Below are positions 41,979-49,841 of a stretch of 64,000 nt of DNA, in pieces (the stretch's first letter is position 1; each line of letters begins with the position of its first letter). The DNA lies in contig NZ_CP027942.1 in assembly GCF_005484985.1 (NCBI RefSeq), positions 1,550,001-1,614,000 on the forward strand, written 5' to 3'. Position numbers and translations under genes: made by a program. Under the pieces are notes generated by a model. That model was not told the origin of the DNA, made no database searches, and saw only the letters and a list, made by a program, of their open reading frames with translations. The DNA comes from Agrococcus sp. SGAir0287 (GTDB taxonomy: Bacteria; Actinomycetota; Actinomycetes; Actinomycetales; Microbacteriaceae).

Positions 41979-42542
41979 TCAGTCGGTGACGCGACCGAGG
42001 TACGAGCCGTCGGTCGTGTTGATCTTCACGCGCGTGCCCTGCTCGACGAAGAGCGGCACCTGGATCTCGGCGCCCGTCTCGACGGTCGCGGGCTTCGTGC
42101 CGGCGTTCGAGCGGTCGCCCTGCAGGCCGGGCTCGGTGTACGTGACCTCGAGCACGACCGACGGCGGCAGCTCGACCTGGAGCGCCTCCGACTCGTGCAT
42201 CGTGATCTGCGCCGTGGCGCCGTCGAGCAGGTACTTCGCGGCGTCACCGACGATCTCGGGGCTCACGGAGAACTGCTCGTACGTGTCGTTGTCCATGAAC
42301 ACGTAGTCGGTGCCGTCGTTGTAGAGGAACTGGTAGTCGCGGCGATCGACCGTCGCGAAGTCCATCTTCGTGCCGGCGTTGAACGTCTTGTCGACGACCT
42401 TGAGGCTGCGGACGTTGCGGAGCTTCGTGCGGACGAACGCGCCGCCCTTGCCGGGCTTGACGTGCTGGAACTCGATCACGCTCCAGAGCTGTCCGTCGAT
42501 GCTGAGCACCGCGCCGTTCTTGATGTCGTTCGTCGTCGCCAT
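41979..42542 (-). CDS. efp: elongation factor P
   Basis: A 187-residue three-domain OB-fold factor that relieves ribosome stalling at polyproline. Standard EF-P features: the domain I loop [17 protein letters not shown] with the modified-lysine position (Lys32), and the C-terminal signature [41 protein letters not shown] lies upstream of the ATG. Cotranscribed with nusB, which begins one base after its stop. Confidence 0.98.
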   Translation of the reverse strand: MATTNDIKNGAVLSIDGQLWSVIEFQHVKPGKGGAFVRTKLRNVRSLKVVDKTFNAGTKMDFATVDRRDYQFLYNDGTDYVFMDNDTYEQFSVSPEIVGDAAKYLLDGATAQITMHESEALQVELPPSVVLEVTYTEPGLQGDRSNAGTKPATVETGAEIQVPLFVEQGTRVKINTTDGSYLGRVTD

Positions 42543-42591
42543 GTGTCCCTCGAGGATGGAAGTCGTCACGGCCCATCGGGGCCGACAGAGC

Positions 42592-42597
42592 ATCCTA
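42592..42597 (-). promoter_or_regulatory. candidate -10 element for efp
   Basis: TAGGAT on the minus strand would start transcription near 42585 and give a leader of about 43 bases. The leader begins with a small hairpin, CGGCCC-loop-GGGCCG, at 42569-42584. Confidence 0.4.
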
Positions 42598-42628
42598 TCC
42601 GACGGACGATGCGCGGCCCTGACGAGGA

Positions 42629-43063
42629 TCAGTCGCGACGGGCGAGGATGGCGAGGGCCGCGAGGCGGTAGCCGTCGAGCCCGAAGCCCGCGACGACGCC
42701 GGTCGCGACGCCCGAGATCGTCGACGTGTGCCGGAACGCCTCGCGCGCGTGCGGGTTCGTGATGTGCACCTCGACGAGCGGGATGCCGGCCTTCGTCACG
42801 AGCGCGCACGCGTCGCGCAGCGCGTACGAGTAGTGCGTGAAGGCCGCCGGGTTGAGGATCACGGGCGTCGACGTGTCGACGGCCTCGTGGATCCAGTGCA
42901 CGAGCTCCGCCTCGTCGTCGGTCTGACGCAGGTCGACCTCGACGTCGGATCCGCTCGACGCGACGACGCGCTCGACCTCGTCGAGCCCGGCCGAGCCGTA
43001 CACGTCGGGCTCGCGGGAGCCGAGCCTGCCGAGGTTGGGGCCGTTGAGCACGAGGATGCGCAT
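42629..43063 (-). CDS. aroQ: 3-dehydroquinate dehydratase, type II
   Basis: A 144-residue flavodoxin-fold dehydratase, third step of the shikimate pathway. It opens [23 protein letters not shown], with the catalytic arginine and tyrosine in the lid. The substrate loop is [17 protein letters not shown]. The catalytic histidine is in [18 protein letters not shown]. The ATG at 43063 is supported by a TAGGCT -10 seven bases upstream. It is separated from aroB by an 899-bp repeat-filled gap, so it has its own transcription start. Confidence 0.96.
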   Translation of the reverse strand: MRILVLNGPNLGRLGSREPDVYGSAGLDEVERVVASSGSDVEVDLRQTDDEAELVHWIHEAVDTSTPVILNPAAFTHYSYALRDACALVTKAGIPLVEVHITNPHAREAFRHTSTISGVATGVVAGFGLDGYRLAALAILARRD

Positions 43064-43070
43064 GGGCACG

Positions 43071-43076
43071 AGCCTA
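43071..43076 (-). promoter_or_regulatory. -10 element, leaderless aroQ transcript
   Basis: TAGGCT on the minus strand lies seven bases before the aroQ ATG. It fits the leaderless pattern seen elsewhere in the window. Confidence 0.55.
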
Positions 43077-43111
43077 GGGCGCGCGTGCCCGCGCCGACGA
43101 CGGTGCCCGGG

Positions 43112-43945
43112 CCGGGCGGGCACGGCACGAGGTCTCGTGACGGCAGCAGCCTGCGGCTGCGGCCTCCTCGACCAGCTGGTGGAAGGCACGCCGATACTCG
43201 GGACCCTTTCGAGGCTCGCTGCGCTCGCACCTCAAGGGCCGGTAGTGCGGCAGTCGCGCCCTGTCAGCCGGTCGAGGAGCGCGCGAGCCGCCAGGCGAGC
43301 ACGCATCACGAGACCACGCGAGCACCGCTCCCACCGAGCCGCGCGCGTGGCTAGGTCGGGCGGGCACGGCACGAGGTCTCGTGACGGCAGCAGCCTGCGG
43401 CTGCGGCCTCCTCGACCAGCTGCGTGCGGGCACCCCTGGACGAGGATCGGCACCCCCACAGCCGGTCGAGGAGCGCGCGAGCCGCCAGGCGAGCACGCGT
43501 CACGAGACCACGCGACCGCCGCTCCCGCCCAGCCACGCGCCAGGCCGGATCGGGCGGGCACGGCACGAGGTCTCGTGACGGCAGCAGCCTGCGGCTGCGG
43601 CCTCCTCGACCAGCTGCGTGCGGGCACCCCTGGACGAGGATCGGCACCCCCACCAGCCGGTCGAGGAGCGCGAGCCGCCAGGCGAGCACGCGTCACGAGA
43701 CCACGCGACCGCCGCTCCCGCCCAGCCACGCGCCAGGCCGCGCCGAGCGGGCACGTCACGAGGTCTCGTGACGGCAGCAGCCTGCGGCTGCGGCCTCCTC
43801 GACCAGCTGCGTGCGGGCGCCCCTGGACGAGGATCGGCACCCCCCACCAGCAGGTCGAGGAGCGCGAGCCGCCAGGCGAGCACGCGTCACGAGACCACGA
43901 GACCGCCGCTCCCACCCAGCCGCGCGCGCGGTCGGGTCGGGCGAC
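43112..43945. repeat. four-copy REP/BIME-like repeat array between aroB and aroQ
   Basis: Four copies of a compound repeat start with GAGGTCTCGTGACGGCAGCA at 43129, 43373, 43567 and 43760, giving spacings of 244, 194 and 193 bp. Each copy has a left arm (GGTCTCGTGACG to CTCCTCGACCAGCT) and an inverted right arm (AGCCGGTCGAGGAGC to CGTCACGAGACC), so single strands could form long hairpins. The first copy has a different, longer central spacer. No gene is supported in the 43064-43962 gap. Open frames across it simply mirror the repeat. Confidence 0.9.
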
Positions 43946-43962
43946 CGCCGGGGACCGCGCGC

Positions 43963-45027
43963 TCAGTCGGCGAGCGACTGGTACGCCGTGAAGAGCATCG
44001 ACTCGTCGGGGCCCTCGAGCACGCGCGGGCGGGCGACGTCGTCGAGCACGATGAAGCGCAGCATGGCGCCGCGCGCCTTCTTGTCGCGCCGCATCGTCGC
44101 GAGCAGCGTCTGCCACCGCCCGATCGGGTACGACGTGGGCAGCTCGAGCGACTCGAGGATCGCCCGGTGGCGGTCGACGACCGACTCCGGCAGCCGACCG
44201 GCCAGCCGGCCGAGCTCCGCCGCGAACATGAGGCCGATCGCGACGGCCGCCCCGTGCCGCCACCGGTAGCGCTCGGTGTGCTCGATCGCGTGGCCGAGCG
44301 TGTGCCCGTAGTTGAGGATCTCGCGCAGCCCCTGCTCCGTGAAGTCCTGGGCGACGACGTCTGCCTTCACGCGGATCGCGCGAGCGACGACGTCCGCGAA
44401 CTCCGGCGTCGTGGGATCCGTCGCCTCGTCGAGATGCTGCTCGAGCAGCGTGAGGATCTCGGGGTCGGCGATGAACCCGGCCTTCACGATCTCGGCGAAC
44501 CCGGTGAGCAGCTCGTTGCGCGGCAGCGTGTCGAGCAGCGCGAGGTCGCAGATCACGCGAGCGGGATGGTGGAAGGCGCCGACGAGGTTCTTGCCCTGCT
44601 CGGTGTTGATGCCGGTCTTGCCGCCGACGGCCGCGTCGACCATGCCGAGGACGCTCGAGGGCGCGAGCACGACGGGCACGCCGCGCAGCCACGTCGCGGC
44701 GACGAAGCCCGCGAGGTCGGTGACGGCGCCGCCTCCGAGGCCCACGACCACGTCCGTGCGCGTGAAGTCGGCCTGACCCATGATCTGCCACAGGAACTGC
44801 GCGACCTCGATGCGCTTCGCGGCCTCCGCATCCGGCACCTCCGCGAGCAGCACGTGGTCGCCGAGGCGCTCCTTGATGGCGTCGGCCTGTCGCGCCATGG
44901 CCGGCTGATGCACCACGAGCACCTGCGCGGCGTCGGCGACGGCGCCTGCGATCTGGTCGAGCAGCACGTCGCGACCCACGACGACGTCGTAGGGGCGCTC
45001 GGTGCGGACGGGGATGACGGTGGTCAC
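43963..45027 (-). CDS. aroB: 3-dehydroquinate synthase
   Basis: A 354-residue NAD- and zinc-dependent enzyme closing DAHP to 3-dehydroquinate, second step of the shikimate pathway. Motifs: VVVGLGGGAVTDLAGFVAATWLRGV, VDAAVGGKTGINTEQGKNLVGAF, and zinc ligands in GFAEIVKAGF, NYGHTLGHAIEH and RHGAAVAIG. The GTG at 45027 overlaps the aroK stop by four bases. The ordering aroE-aroC-aroK-aroB is the normal actinobacterial cluster. Confidence 0.97.
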   Translation of the reverse strand: MTTVIPVRTERPYDVVVGRDVLLDQIAGAVADAAQVLVVHQPAMARQADAIKERLGDHVLLAEVPDAEAAKRIEVAQFLWQIMGQADFTRTDVVVGLGGGAVTDLAGFVAATWLRGVPVVLAPSSVLGMVDAAVGGKTGINTEQGKNLVGAFHHPARVICDLALLDTLPRNELLTGFAEIVKAGFIADPEILTLLEQHLDEATDPTTPEFADVVARAIRVKADVVAQDFTEQGLREILNYGHTLGHAIEHTERYRWRHGAAVAIGLMFAAELGRLAGRLPESVVDRHRAILESLELPTSYPIGRWQTLLATMRRDKKARGAMLRFIVLDDVARPRVLEGPDESMLFTAYQSLAD

Positions 45028-45521
45028 TGCGCGGCCTCCAGCCAGGTGGCGATCTCGGCGACGACGTCGCTCATGGGACGGCGCGACGCGTCGACCTCGA
45101 GGTCGGCGAGCGCACGGTAGATGGGCTCGCGGTCGGCGAGGATGCGGCGCCAGGCGTCGATGCCCCCGTCGGCGAGCAGCGGCCGCGTCGAGCCGCCGAT
45201 GCGCCATTGTGCCTGCCGGTCGTCGATCATGAGCAGCACGACGTGCGCATCGGCGAGCAGCGCCTGCGTCGCGGGCGCGAGCGGCGCTCCCCCGCCGAGC
45301 GACACGACGGCGTCGTCGACGAGCGACGAGGCGACGACCTCGGCCTCGATGGCGCGGAACGCCGGTTCGCCGCGACGGGCGAACAGGTCGGCGATGGGGC
45401 CGTGCTGACGCACGATCTCGCGGTCGGTGTCCACGAACGAGCGGCCGAGGGTGCGCGCGAGCTTGCGACCGACGCTGGACTTGCCCGCCGCCATCGGTCC
45501 GATGAGCGCGACGGGCCTCAC
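45024..45521 (-). CDS. aroK: shikimate kinase
   Basis: A 165-residue P-loop kinase phosphorylating shikimate. Walker [18 protein letters not shown]. Shikimate-binding residues: FVDTDREI and the glycine-rich [10 protein letters not shown]. Lid arginine region: [11 protein letters not shown]. The GTG start overlaps the aroC stop (GTGA) and its own stop overlaps aroB, so three enzymes are translated in series. Confidence 0.96.
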   Translation of the reverse strand: MRPVALIGPMAAGKSSVGRKLARTLGRSFVDTDREIVRQHGPIADLFARRGEPAFRAIEAEVVASSLVDDAVVSLGGGAPLAPATQALLADAHVVLLMIDDRQAQWRIGGSTRPLLADGGIDAWRRILADREPIYRALADLEVDASRRPMSDVVAEIATWLEAAQ

Positions 45522-46705
45522 GCGGTCGTGGCCAGCGTCTCGGGGATCGCGGCCAGGTAGGCGTCGAGGTTGCGGCGCACCTCGGCCACCGAGTCGCCGC
45601 CGAGCTTCTCGAGCATCGCGTCGGCGAGCACGAGCGCGACCATCGCCTCCGCGACGACGCCCGACGCGGGGACGGCGCACACGTCGCTGCGCTGATGATG
45701 GGCGGACGCGGCCTCGCCGGTCGTGGTATCGATCGTGCGCAGCGCGCGCGGCACGGTGGCGATGGGCTTCATGCCCGCCCGCACGCGCAGCACGGTGCCG
45801 GTGGTCATGCCGCCCTCGGTGCCGCCCGCGCGGTCCGTGAGGCGCTCGATGCCGTGCTCCCCCGGCACGAGCTCGTCGTGGGCGACGGAGCCGCGGCGCC
45901 GGGTCGTCTCGAAGCCATCGCCGACCTCCACGCCCTTGATGGCCTGGATGCCCATGAGCGCGCCCGCGAGCCGCGCGTCGAGGCGACGGTCCCAGTGCAC
46001 GTACGAGCCGAGCCCCGGCGGCAGCCCGTAGGCGCACACCTCGACGACGCCGCCGAGGGTGTCGCCCGAGGAGCGCGCGTCGTCGACCTCGGCGAGCATG
46101 CGCTCGCTCGTGGCGGGATCGTGGCAGCGCAGCGGGTCCGCGTCGAGCGCACGCACGTCGTCCGGCGTCGGGATCGGCGCGCCGTCGGGCACGCGCACGG
46201 GCCCGATCGCGAGGGTGTGGCTGACGAGGCGGACCCCGAGCTCGCCGAGGAACGCCTTGGCGACCGCGCCGAGCGCGACGCGCGCCGCGGTCTCGCGGGC
46301 GGAAGCGCGCTCGAGCACGGGCCGTGCCTCGTCGAAGCCGTACTTCTGCATGCCCACGAGGTCGGCATGGCCCGGCCTCGGCCGCGTGAGCGCGGCCGCG
46401 CGGGCGCCCGTCGGGGCCTCGTCGAGCGGCGCGGGGCTCATGACCTCGGTCCACTTCGGCCACTCGGTGTTGCCGATGCGCAGCGCGACGGGCGAGCCCA
46501 TCGAGCGGCCGTGGCGCACGCCGCCCGAGATCGACAGCGCATCCTGCTCGAACTTCATCCGGGCGCCCCGCCCGGCGCCGAGCTTGCGACGCTGCAGGTC
46601 GGCCTGGATGGCCTCGGCCGTCACGGGCACGTCGGCGGGGAGGCCCTCGAGGATCGCGAGGAGCTCGGGGCCATGGCTCTCGCCTGCGGTCAGCCATCGA
46701 AGCAT
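45518..46705 (-). CDS. aroC: chorismate synthase
   Basis: A 395-residue FMNH2-dependent lyase forming chorismate, the precursor for trpE. Signatures: [22 protein letters not shown] at the start, [17 protein letters not shown], and [19 protein letters not shown]-terminal: [26 protein letters not shown]. The ATG at 46705 is preferred over one three codons upstream because GGAAGG then sits nine bases away. It begins 50 bp after aroE. Confidence 0.97.
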   Translation of the reverse strand: MLRWLTAGESHGPELLAILEGLPADVPVTAEAIQADLQRRKLGAGRGARMKFEQDALSISGGVRHGRSMGSPVALRIGNTEWPKWTEVMSPAPLDEAPTGARAAALTRPRPGHADLVGMQKYGFDEARPVLERASARETAARVALGAVAKAFLGELGVRLVSHTLAIGPVRVPDGAPIPTPDDVRALDADPLRCHDPATSERMLAEVDDARSSGDTLGGVVEVCAYGLPPGLGSYVHWDRRLDARLAGALMGIQAIKGVEVGDGFETTRRRGSVAHDELVPGEHGIERLTDRAGGTEGGMTTGTVLRVRAGMKPIATVPRALRTIDTTTGEAASAHHQRSDVCAVPASGVVAEAMVALVLADAMLEKLGGDSVAEVRRNLDAYLAAIPETLATTA

Positions 46706-46755
46706 GGCATCCATCCTTCCATCCCGCAGAAGCGCGGATGCGCACGCCGCCGGTG

Positions 46756-47532
46756 TCAGGCGGCGGCGACCATCGCGGCCCAGACCTCGTCCTCGCGCTC
46801 GACGGGCGCCTCGGGATCGCCGTGCACGAAGATGCGCACCTGCCGCAGCGCCTGGTGCAGCAGCATCGCGAGGCCCGGCACGAGCGGCGCGACGCCCTCG
46901 TACCTGCTGCTGCCGGAGGCGTAGTCGGCGTCGAGGATCGCGCGCGGGCCCTCGAGCGCGGGCGTCACCTGCGCGGCGGCGGGCAGCGTGCTGACGACCG
47001 CGTCGCCGACGAGCGGCGCCGCGTCGGGACCGAGCACGCGGACATCGACGCCGAGCTCCGCGCCCAGCGCGGCCAGGCGATCGCCCTTCGTCGGGGTGCG
47101 CAGCCACGCGTCGACGCGGTCCGCGCCCATCTGCGCGAGGGCGCACAGCGCCGACAGGGCCGTCGCTCCTCCGCCGACGATGGCGCCCCGGTGGACGCCC
47201 CCGACGCCGGAGGCAGCGAACGCGTCGACGATGCCCGCGACGTCGGTGTTCCACGCGGCCCGCAGGTCGACGCGCAGCGTGTTGGCGGCGCCCGTGCGGG
47301 TCACGAGTGCGTCGCGCTCGCTCGCCCACGCCGCGGCCGCCTCCTTGAGCGGCGCCGTCACCGACAGGCCGCGCCAGTCGGGGCCGAGCCCGTCGACGAA
47401 GCCCACGACCTCGTCGGCCGCGAGCCGCTCGCGCCCGTAGGCCCAGTCCAGCCCGAGCACGCGGTACGCGGCGACGTGGATGCGCGGCGAGCGCGAGTGG
47501 TCGATCGGATCGCCGATCACTGCGAGCCGCAT
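46756..47532 (-). CDS. aroE: shikimate dehydrogenase
   Basis: A 258-residue NADP-linked reductase of 3-dehydroshikimate. Substrate site: [20 protein letters not shown] and the catalytic-lysine motif [13 protein letters not shown]. The substrate-binding asparagine and aspartate are in AANTLRV and WNTDVAGI. The dinucleotide loop is [22 protein letters not shown] lies six bases before the ATG. The start region, including codons 1-7, is tandemly duplicated upstream with a 71-bp period. It lies downstream of mltG. Confidence 0.95.
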   Translation of the reverse strand: MRLAVIGDPIDHSRSPRIHVAAYRVLGLDWAYGRERLAADEVVGFVDGLGPDWRGLSVTAPLKEAAAAWASERDALVTRTGAANTLRVDLRAAWNTDVAGIVDAFAASGVGGVHRGAIVGGGATALSALCALAQMGADRVDAWLRTPTKGDRLAALGAELGVDVRVLGPDAAPLVGDAVVSTLPAAAQVTPALEGPRAILDADYASGSSRYEGVAPLVPGLAMLLHQALRQVRIFVHGDPEAPVEREDEVWAAMVAAA

Positions 47533-47784
47533 GACGCACCTCCCAGCCATCCAATGCTTGTGGACGTGCACGTCGGCCGGCTTCCGATCACCGCGAGCCG
47601 CATGACGCACCCCCCAGCCATCCAGCCCTTGTGCACGTGCACGTCGACCGGCTTCCGATCACCGCGAGCCGCATGACGCACCCCCCAGCCATCCAGCCCT
47701 TGTGCACGTGCACGTCGACCGGCTTCCGATCACGGCGAGCCGCATGACGCACCCCCTGAGGATCCGCTCCCGATCACCGCGAGC
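47513..47784. repeat. 71-bp tandem repeat duplicating the aroE start region
   Basis: The marker CATGACGCACC recurs with exact 71-base spacing, its ATGACG beginning at 47531, 47602, 47673 and 47744. A short remnant of the unit's first 15 bases follows at 47770. Read on the minus strand, each copy repeats a ribosome site, ATG CGG CTC and the next few aroE codons. Two interior copies are nearly identical. Each contains GTGCACGTGCAC, a 12-bp palindrome, with one mismatch in the copy nearest aroE. The array fills most of the mltG-aroE gap; no gene is supported there. Confidence 0.88.
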
Positions 47785-47805
47785 GAGGTCACCCGCGGCC
47801 GCCCA

Positions 47806-49386
47806 TCAGCTGCCGTACTCGGGGTTGTCGCGCAGCCACTGCTGGAAGCGCAGCACGGCCTGGTTGTGCTCGGCGAGCGTGTTCGAGAACACCGTCTCGC
47901 CCGTGGACGGGTCGACGGTCACGAAGTACAGCCAGTCGCCCTCGGCCGGGGAGAGCACCGCGTCGATCGCCGCGTCGCCCGGCGCGCCGATCGGACCGAC
48001 CGGCAGACCCGCGTAGACGTAGGTGTTATAGGGGTTGTTCGCGTCCGCGCGCTCCTCGTCGGTCGTCGTGATGACGCCGAAGTCGCCGATGCCGTAGTGG
48101 ACGGTGGCGTCGGACTGCAGCAGCATCCCGATGTCGAGGCGGTTCTGGAAGACGCGCGCGACCTGCGGGAAGTTCGTCGTCGGGCCGCCCTCGCGCTCCA
48201 CGAGCGAGGCGAACGTCACGACCTCCTGCCACTGGTCCTGCGGCACGCCGCGGTCGGTGAGCGCCTGCCGCATGCGGTCGACCATGGCCTGCAGCATCTG
48301 CTGGGCCGTCGTGCCGCCGTCGAACGTGTAGGTCGCAGGGAACAGCCAGCCTTCGAGCGTCGATCCCGGCACGCCGTAGGCGCTCGGGTCGCTCGCCGCC
48401 TGCACGATGTCCGCCTCGGCGATGCCGGTCTGCTCGGCGAGCCTCGCGAACACCTGCTGGATGACGAAGCCCTCCGGGATCGTGACCTGCAGCACGACGC
48501 GGCTCGACTCGTCCTGCAGCGCGTCGAGCGCGGCCTGCGCGGACATCTCGAGGGCGAGCCGGTACGAGCCCGGCTGGAAGCCGATGCTCGGATCCGCGAC
48601 GAGGAGGTCGTAGAACGCCTCCTGGTCGGCGATGACGCCCTCCTCCTCGAGCATCGTCGCGACCTGCGCACCCGTCCAGCCCTGCTCGATGCGCACGACG
48701 ACCTCGCCGGTGCCCGCGCCCTCGTAGTCGGCCGGCTCGGCGAATCGATCGATGATCGCGGGACCGAAGAGCAGCCATCCTCCGCCGAAGACGGCGGCGA
48801 GGATCGCGACGAGCGCGACGATGATGACGATGCCGCCGCGTCGGCCGCTGCGCTGCCGCGGCGCCTTGCGAGCCTTCTCGGGTCGCGGTGCGCGCTCGCG
48901 CGGCGCGCGCGGCGACTCCGGCGCCGACGCGCTCGTGGCCGTCGCCCACGGGGTCTGGGAGGTCGAGGCGCCGACGGCGTCGGCGAGCGCGTCGACGGCC
49001 GACGGCCCGTCCTGCCGGCTCGAGGACGTCGCATGCTCGGACGCGACGGGCTCGCTCGGCCGCGACCGGCGCGACTCGGCTCGGGGCAGCTCCGGCTCCG
49101 GCGCGTCGGGGGTCGGCGTGCCGAAGATGTCCTCGAAGGTCGGCTCGGGCTGCGACGCAGGGGTGCGCTCGGCCTCCGACGCTCGGGTCGGCTCGCGCTC
49201 CGACGCAGCGGGCCGCTCGGGCACGACGGGCTGCTTCACCGTCGGCGGATCGACGGGCTCCTCGGGGGCCGGCGTCGATCGCAGCGGCGGCGTCGGCGGC
49301 ACCGCGGGCTCGATCGGCTCGGATGCGTCGCCGAACGGCTCGCTCCCCGGCTCGGGCGTGCCCGGCGGCCTCCCACGACGTCCCAT
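47806..49386 (-). CDS. mltG: endolytic transglycosylase MltG
   Basis: A 526-residue membrane-anchored lytic transglycosylase that cuts nascent peptidoglycan strands. The first 180 residues are a low-complexity Pro/Glu/Ser-rich cytoplasmic tail, a common actinobacterial addition. One transmembrane helix is at about 182-205 (GIVIIVALVAILAAVFGGGW). The extracellular LysM-like and YceG domains follow. The catalytic glutamate is in VTFASLVEREGGPTTNFPQVARVFQNRL. DATVHYGIG and NNPYNTYVYAGLPVGPIGAPG are family hallmarks. The start shares one base with the ruvX stop. Confidence 0.95.
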   Translation of the reverse strand: MGRRGRPPGTPEPGSEPFGDASEPIEPAVPPTPPLRSTPAPEEPVDPPTVKQPVVPERPAASEREPTRASEAERTPASQPEPTFEDIFGTPTPDAPEPELPRAESRRSRPSEPVASEHATSSSRQDGPSAVDALADAVGASTSQTPWATATSASAPESPRAPRERAPRPEKARKAPRQRSGRRGGIVIIVALVAILAAVFGGGWLLFGPAIIDRFAEPADYEGAGTGEVVVRIEQGWTGAQVATMLEEEGVIADQEAFYDLLVADPSIGFQPGSYRLALEMSAQAALDALQDESSRVVLQVTIPEGFVIQQVFARLAEQTGIAEADIVQAASDPSAYGVPGSTLEGWLFPATYTFDGGTTAQQMLQAMVDRMRQALTDRGVPQDQWQEVVTFASLVEREGGPTTNFPQVARVFQNRLDIGMLLQSDATVHYGIGDFGVITTTDEERADANNPYNTYVYAGLPVGPIGAPGDAAIDAVLSPAEGDWLYFVTVDPSTGETVFSNTLAEHNQAVLRFQQWLRDNPEYGS

Positions 49387-49841
49387 CAGTCCTCCTCGTG
49401 GTCCACCATCATGCCGGGTGCGCGCCCGGAGCGCTCGGCGTCGAGCGCGTGCTGCAGGATGACGACGGCGGCCGCCTGGTCGATGACGTCCTTCTGGCGC
49501 CTGGTCGATCGGCCCGCCTGTCGCATGCCGGCCTGCGCGGTCACGGTCGAGAGCCGCTCGTCGACGAGCCGCACGGGCACGACGGCGGCGAGCGCGTCGG
49601 CGACGTCGCGCGCGTCCTTCGTGCTGGGCGTGTCGACGCCCGACAGCGACAGCGGCAGCCCGACGACGACCTCGATCGCGTCGAGCTCGTCGACGAGGGA
49701 GCGGATGCGCGCGACGAGCGCACCCAGCTCGCTGCGCTGGATCGTCTCGACCGGCGTCGCGAGCAGCCCGTCGCGGTCCGACCGTGCGACGCCGACGCGG
49801 ACCCTGCCCACGTCGACGCCCAGGCGGACGCCCTGGCGCAT
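49386..49841 (-). CDS. ruvX: Holliday junction resolvase-like protein RuvX (YqgF)
   Basis: A 151-residue RNase H-fold protein of the YqgF family, implicated in pre-16S rRNA 5' end processing and possibly junction resolution. Motifs: RLGVDVGRVRVGVARSDRDGLLATPVETI with the first acidic residue, VVVGLPLSLSG with the conserved PL, and VRLVDERLSTVTA with the DE pair. The C-terminal aspartate is in KDVIDQAAAVVILQHAL. One-base overlaps exist with alaS upstream and mltG downstream. Confidence 0.95.
   Translation of the reverse strand: MRQGVRLGVDVGRVRVGVARSDRDGLLATPVETIQRSELGALVARIRSLVDELDAIEVVVGLPLSLSGVDTPSTKDARDVADALAAVVPVRLVDERLSTVTAQAGMRQAGRSTRRQKDVIDQAAAVVILQHALDAERSGRAPGMMVDHEED

Noticed and set aside
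43112..43945. Possible CRISPR array or repeat-encoded proteins in the aroB-aroQ gap
   Set aside because: Units are about 194 bp with internal inverted arms and near-identical spacers, unlike CRISPR. Open frames there differ in reading frame between copies and repeat the same arginine-rich peptides.
47533..47805. Short peptides encoded by the 71-bp repeats as real genes
   Set aside because: The period is not a multiple of three, so frames break at every copy; only the innermost start continues into aroE.
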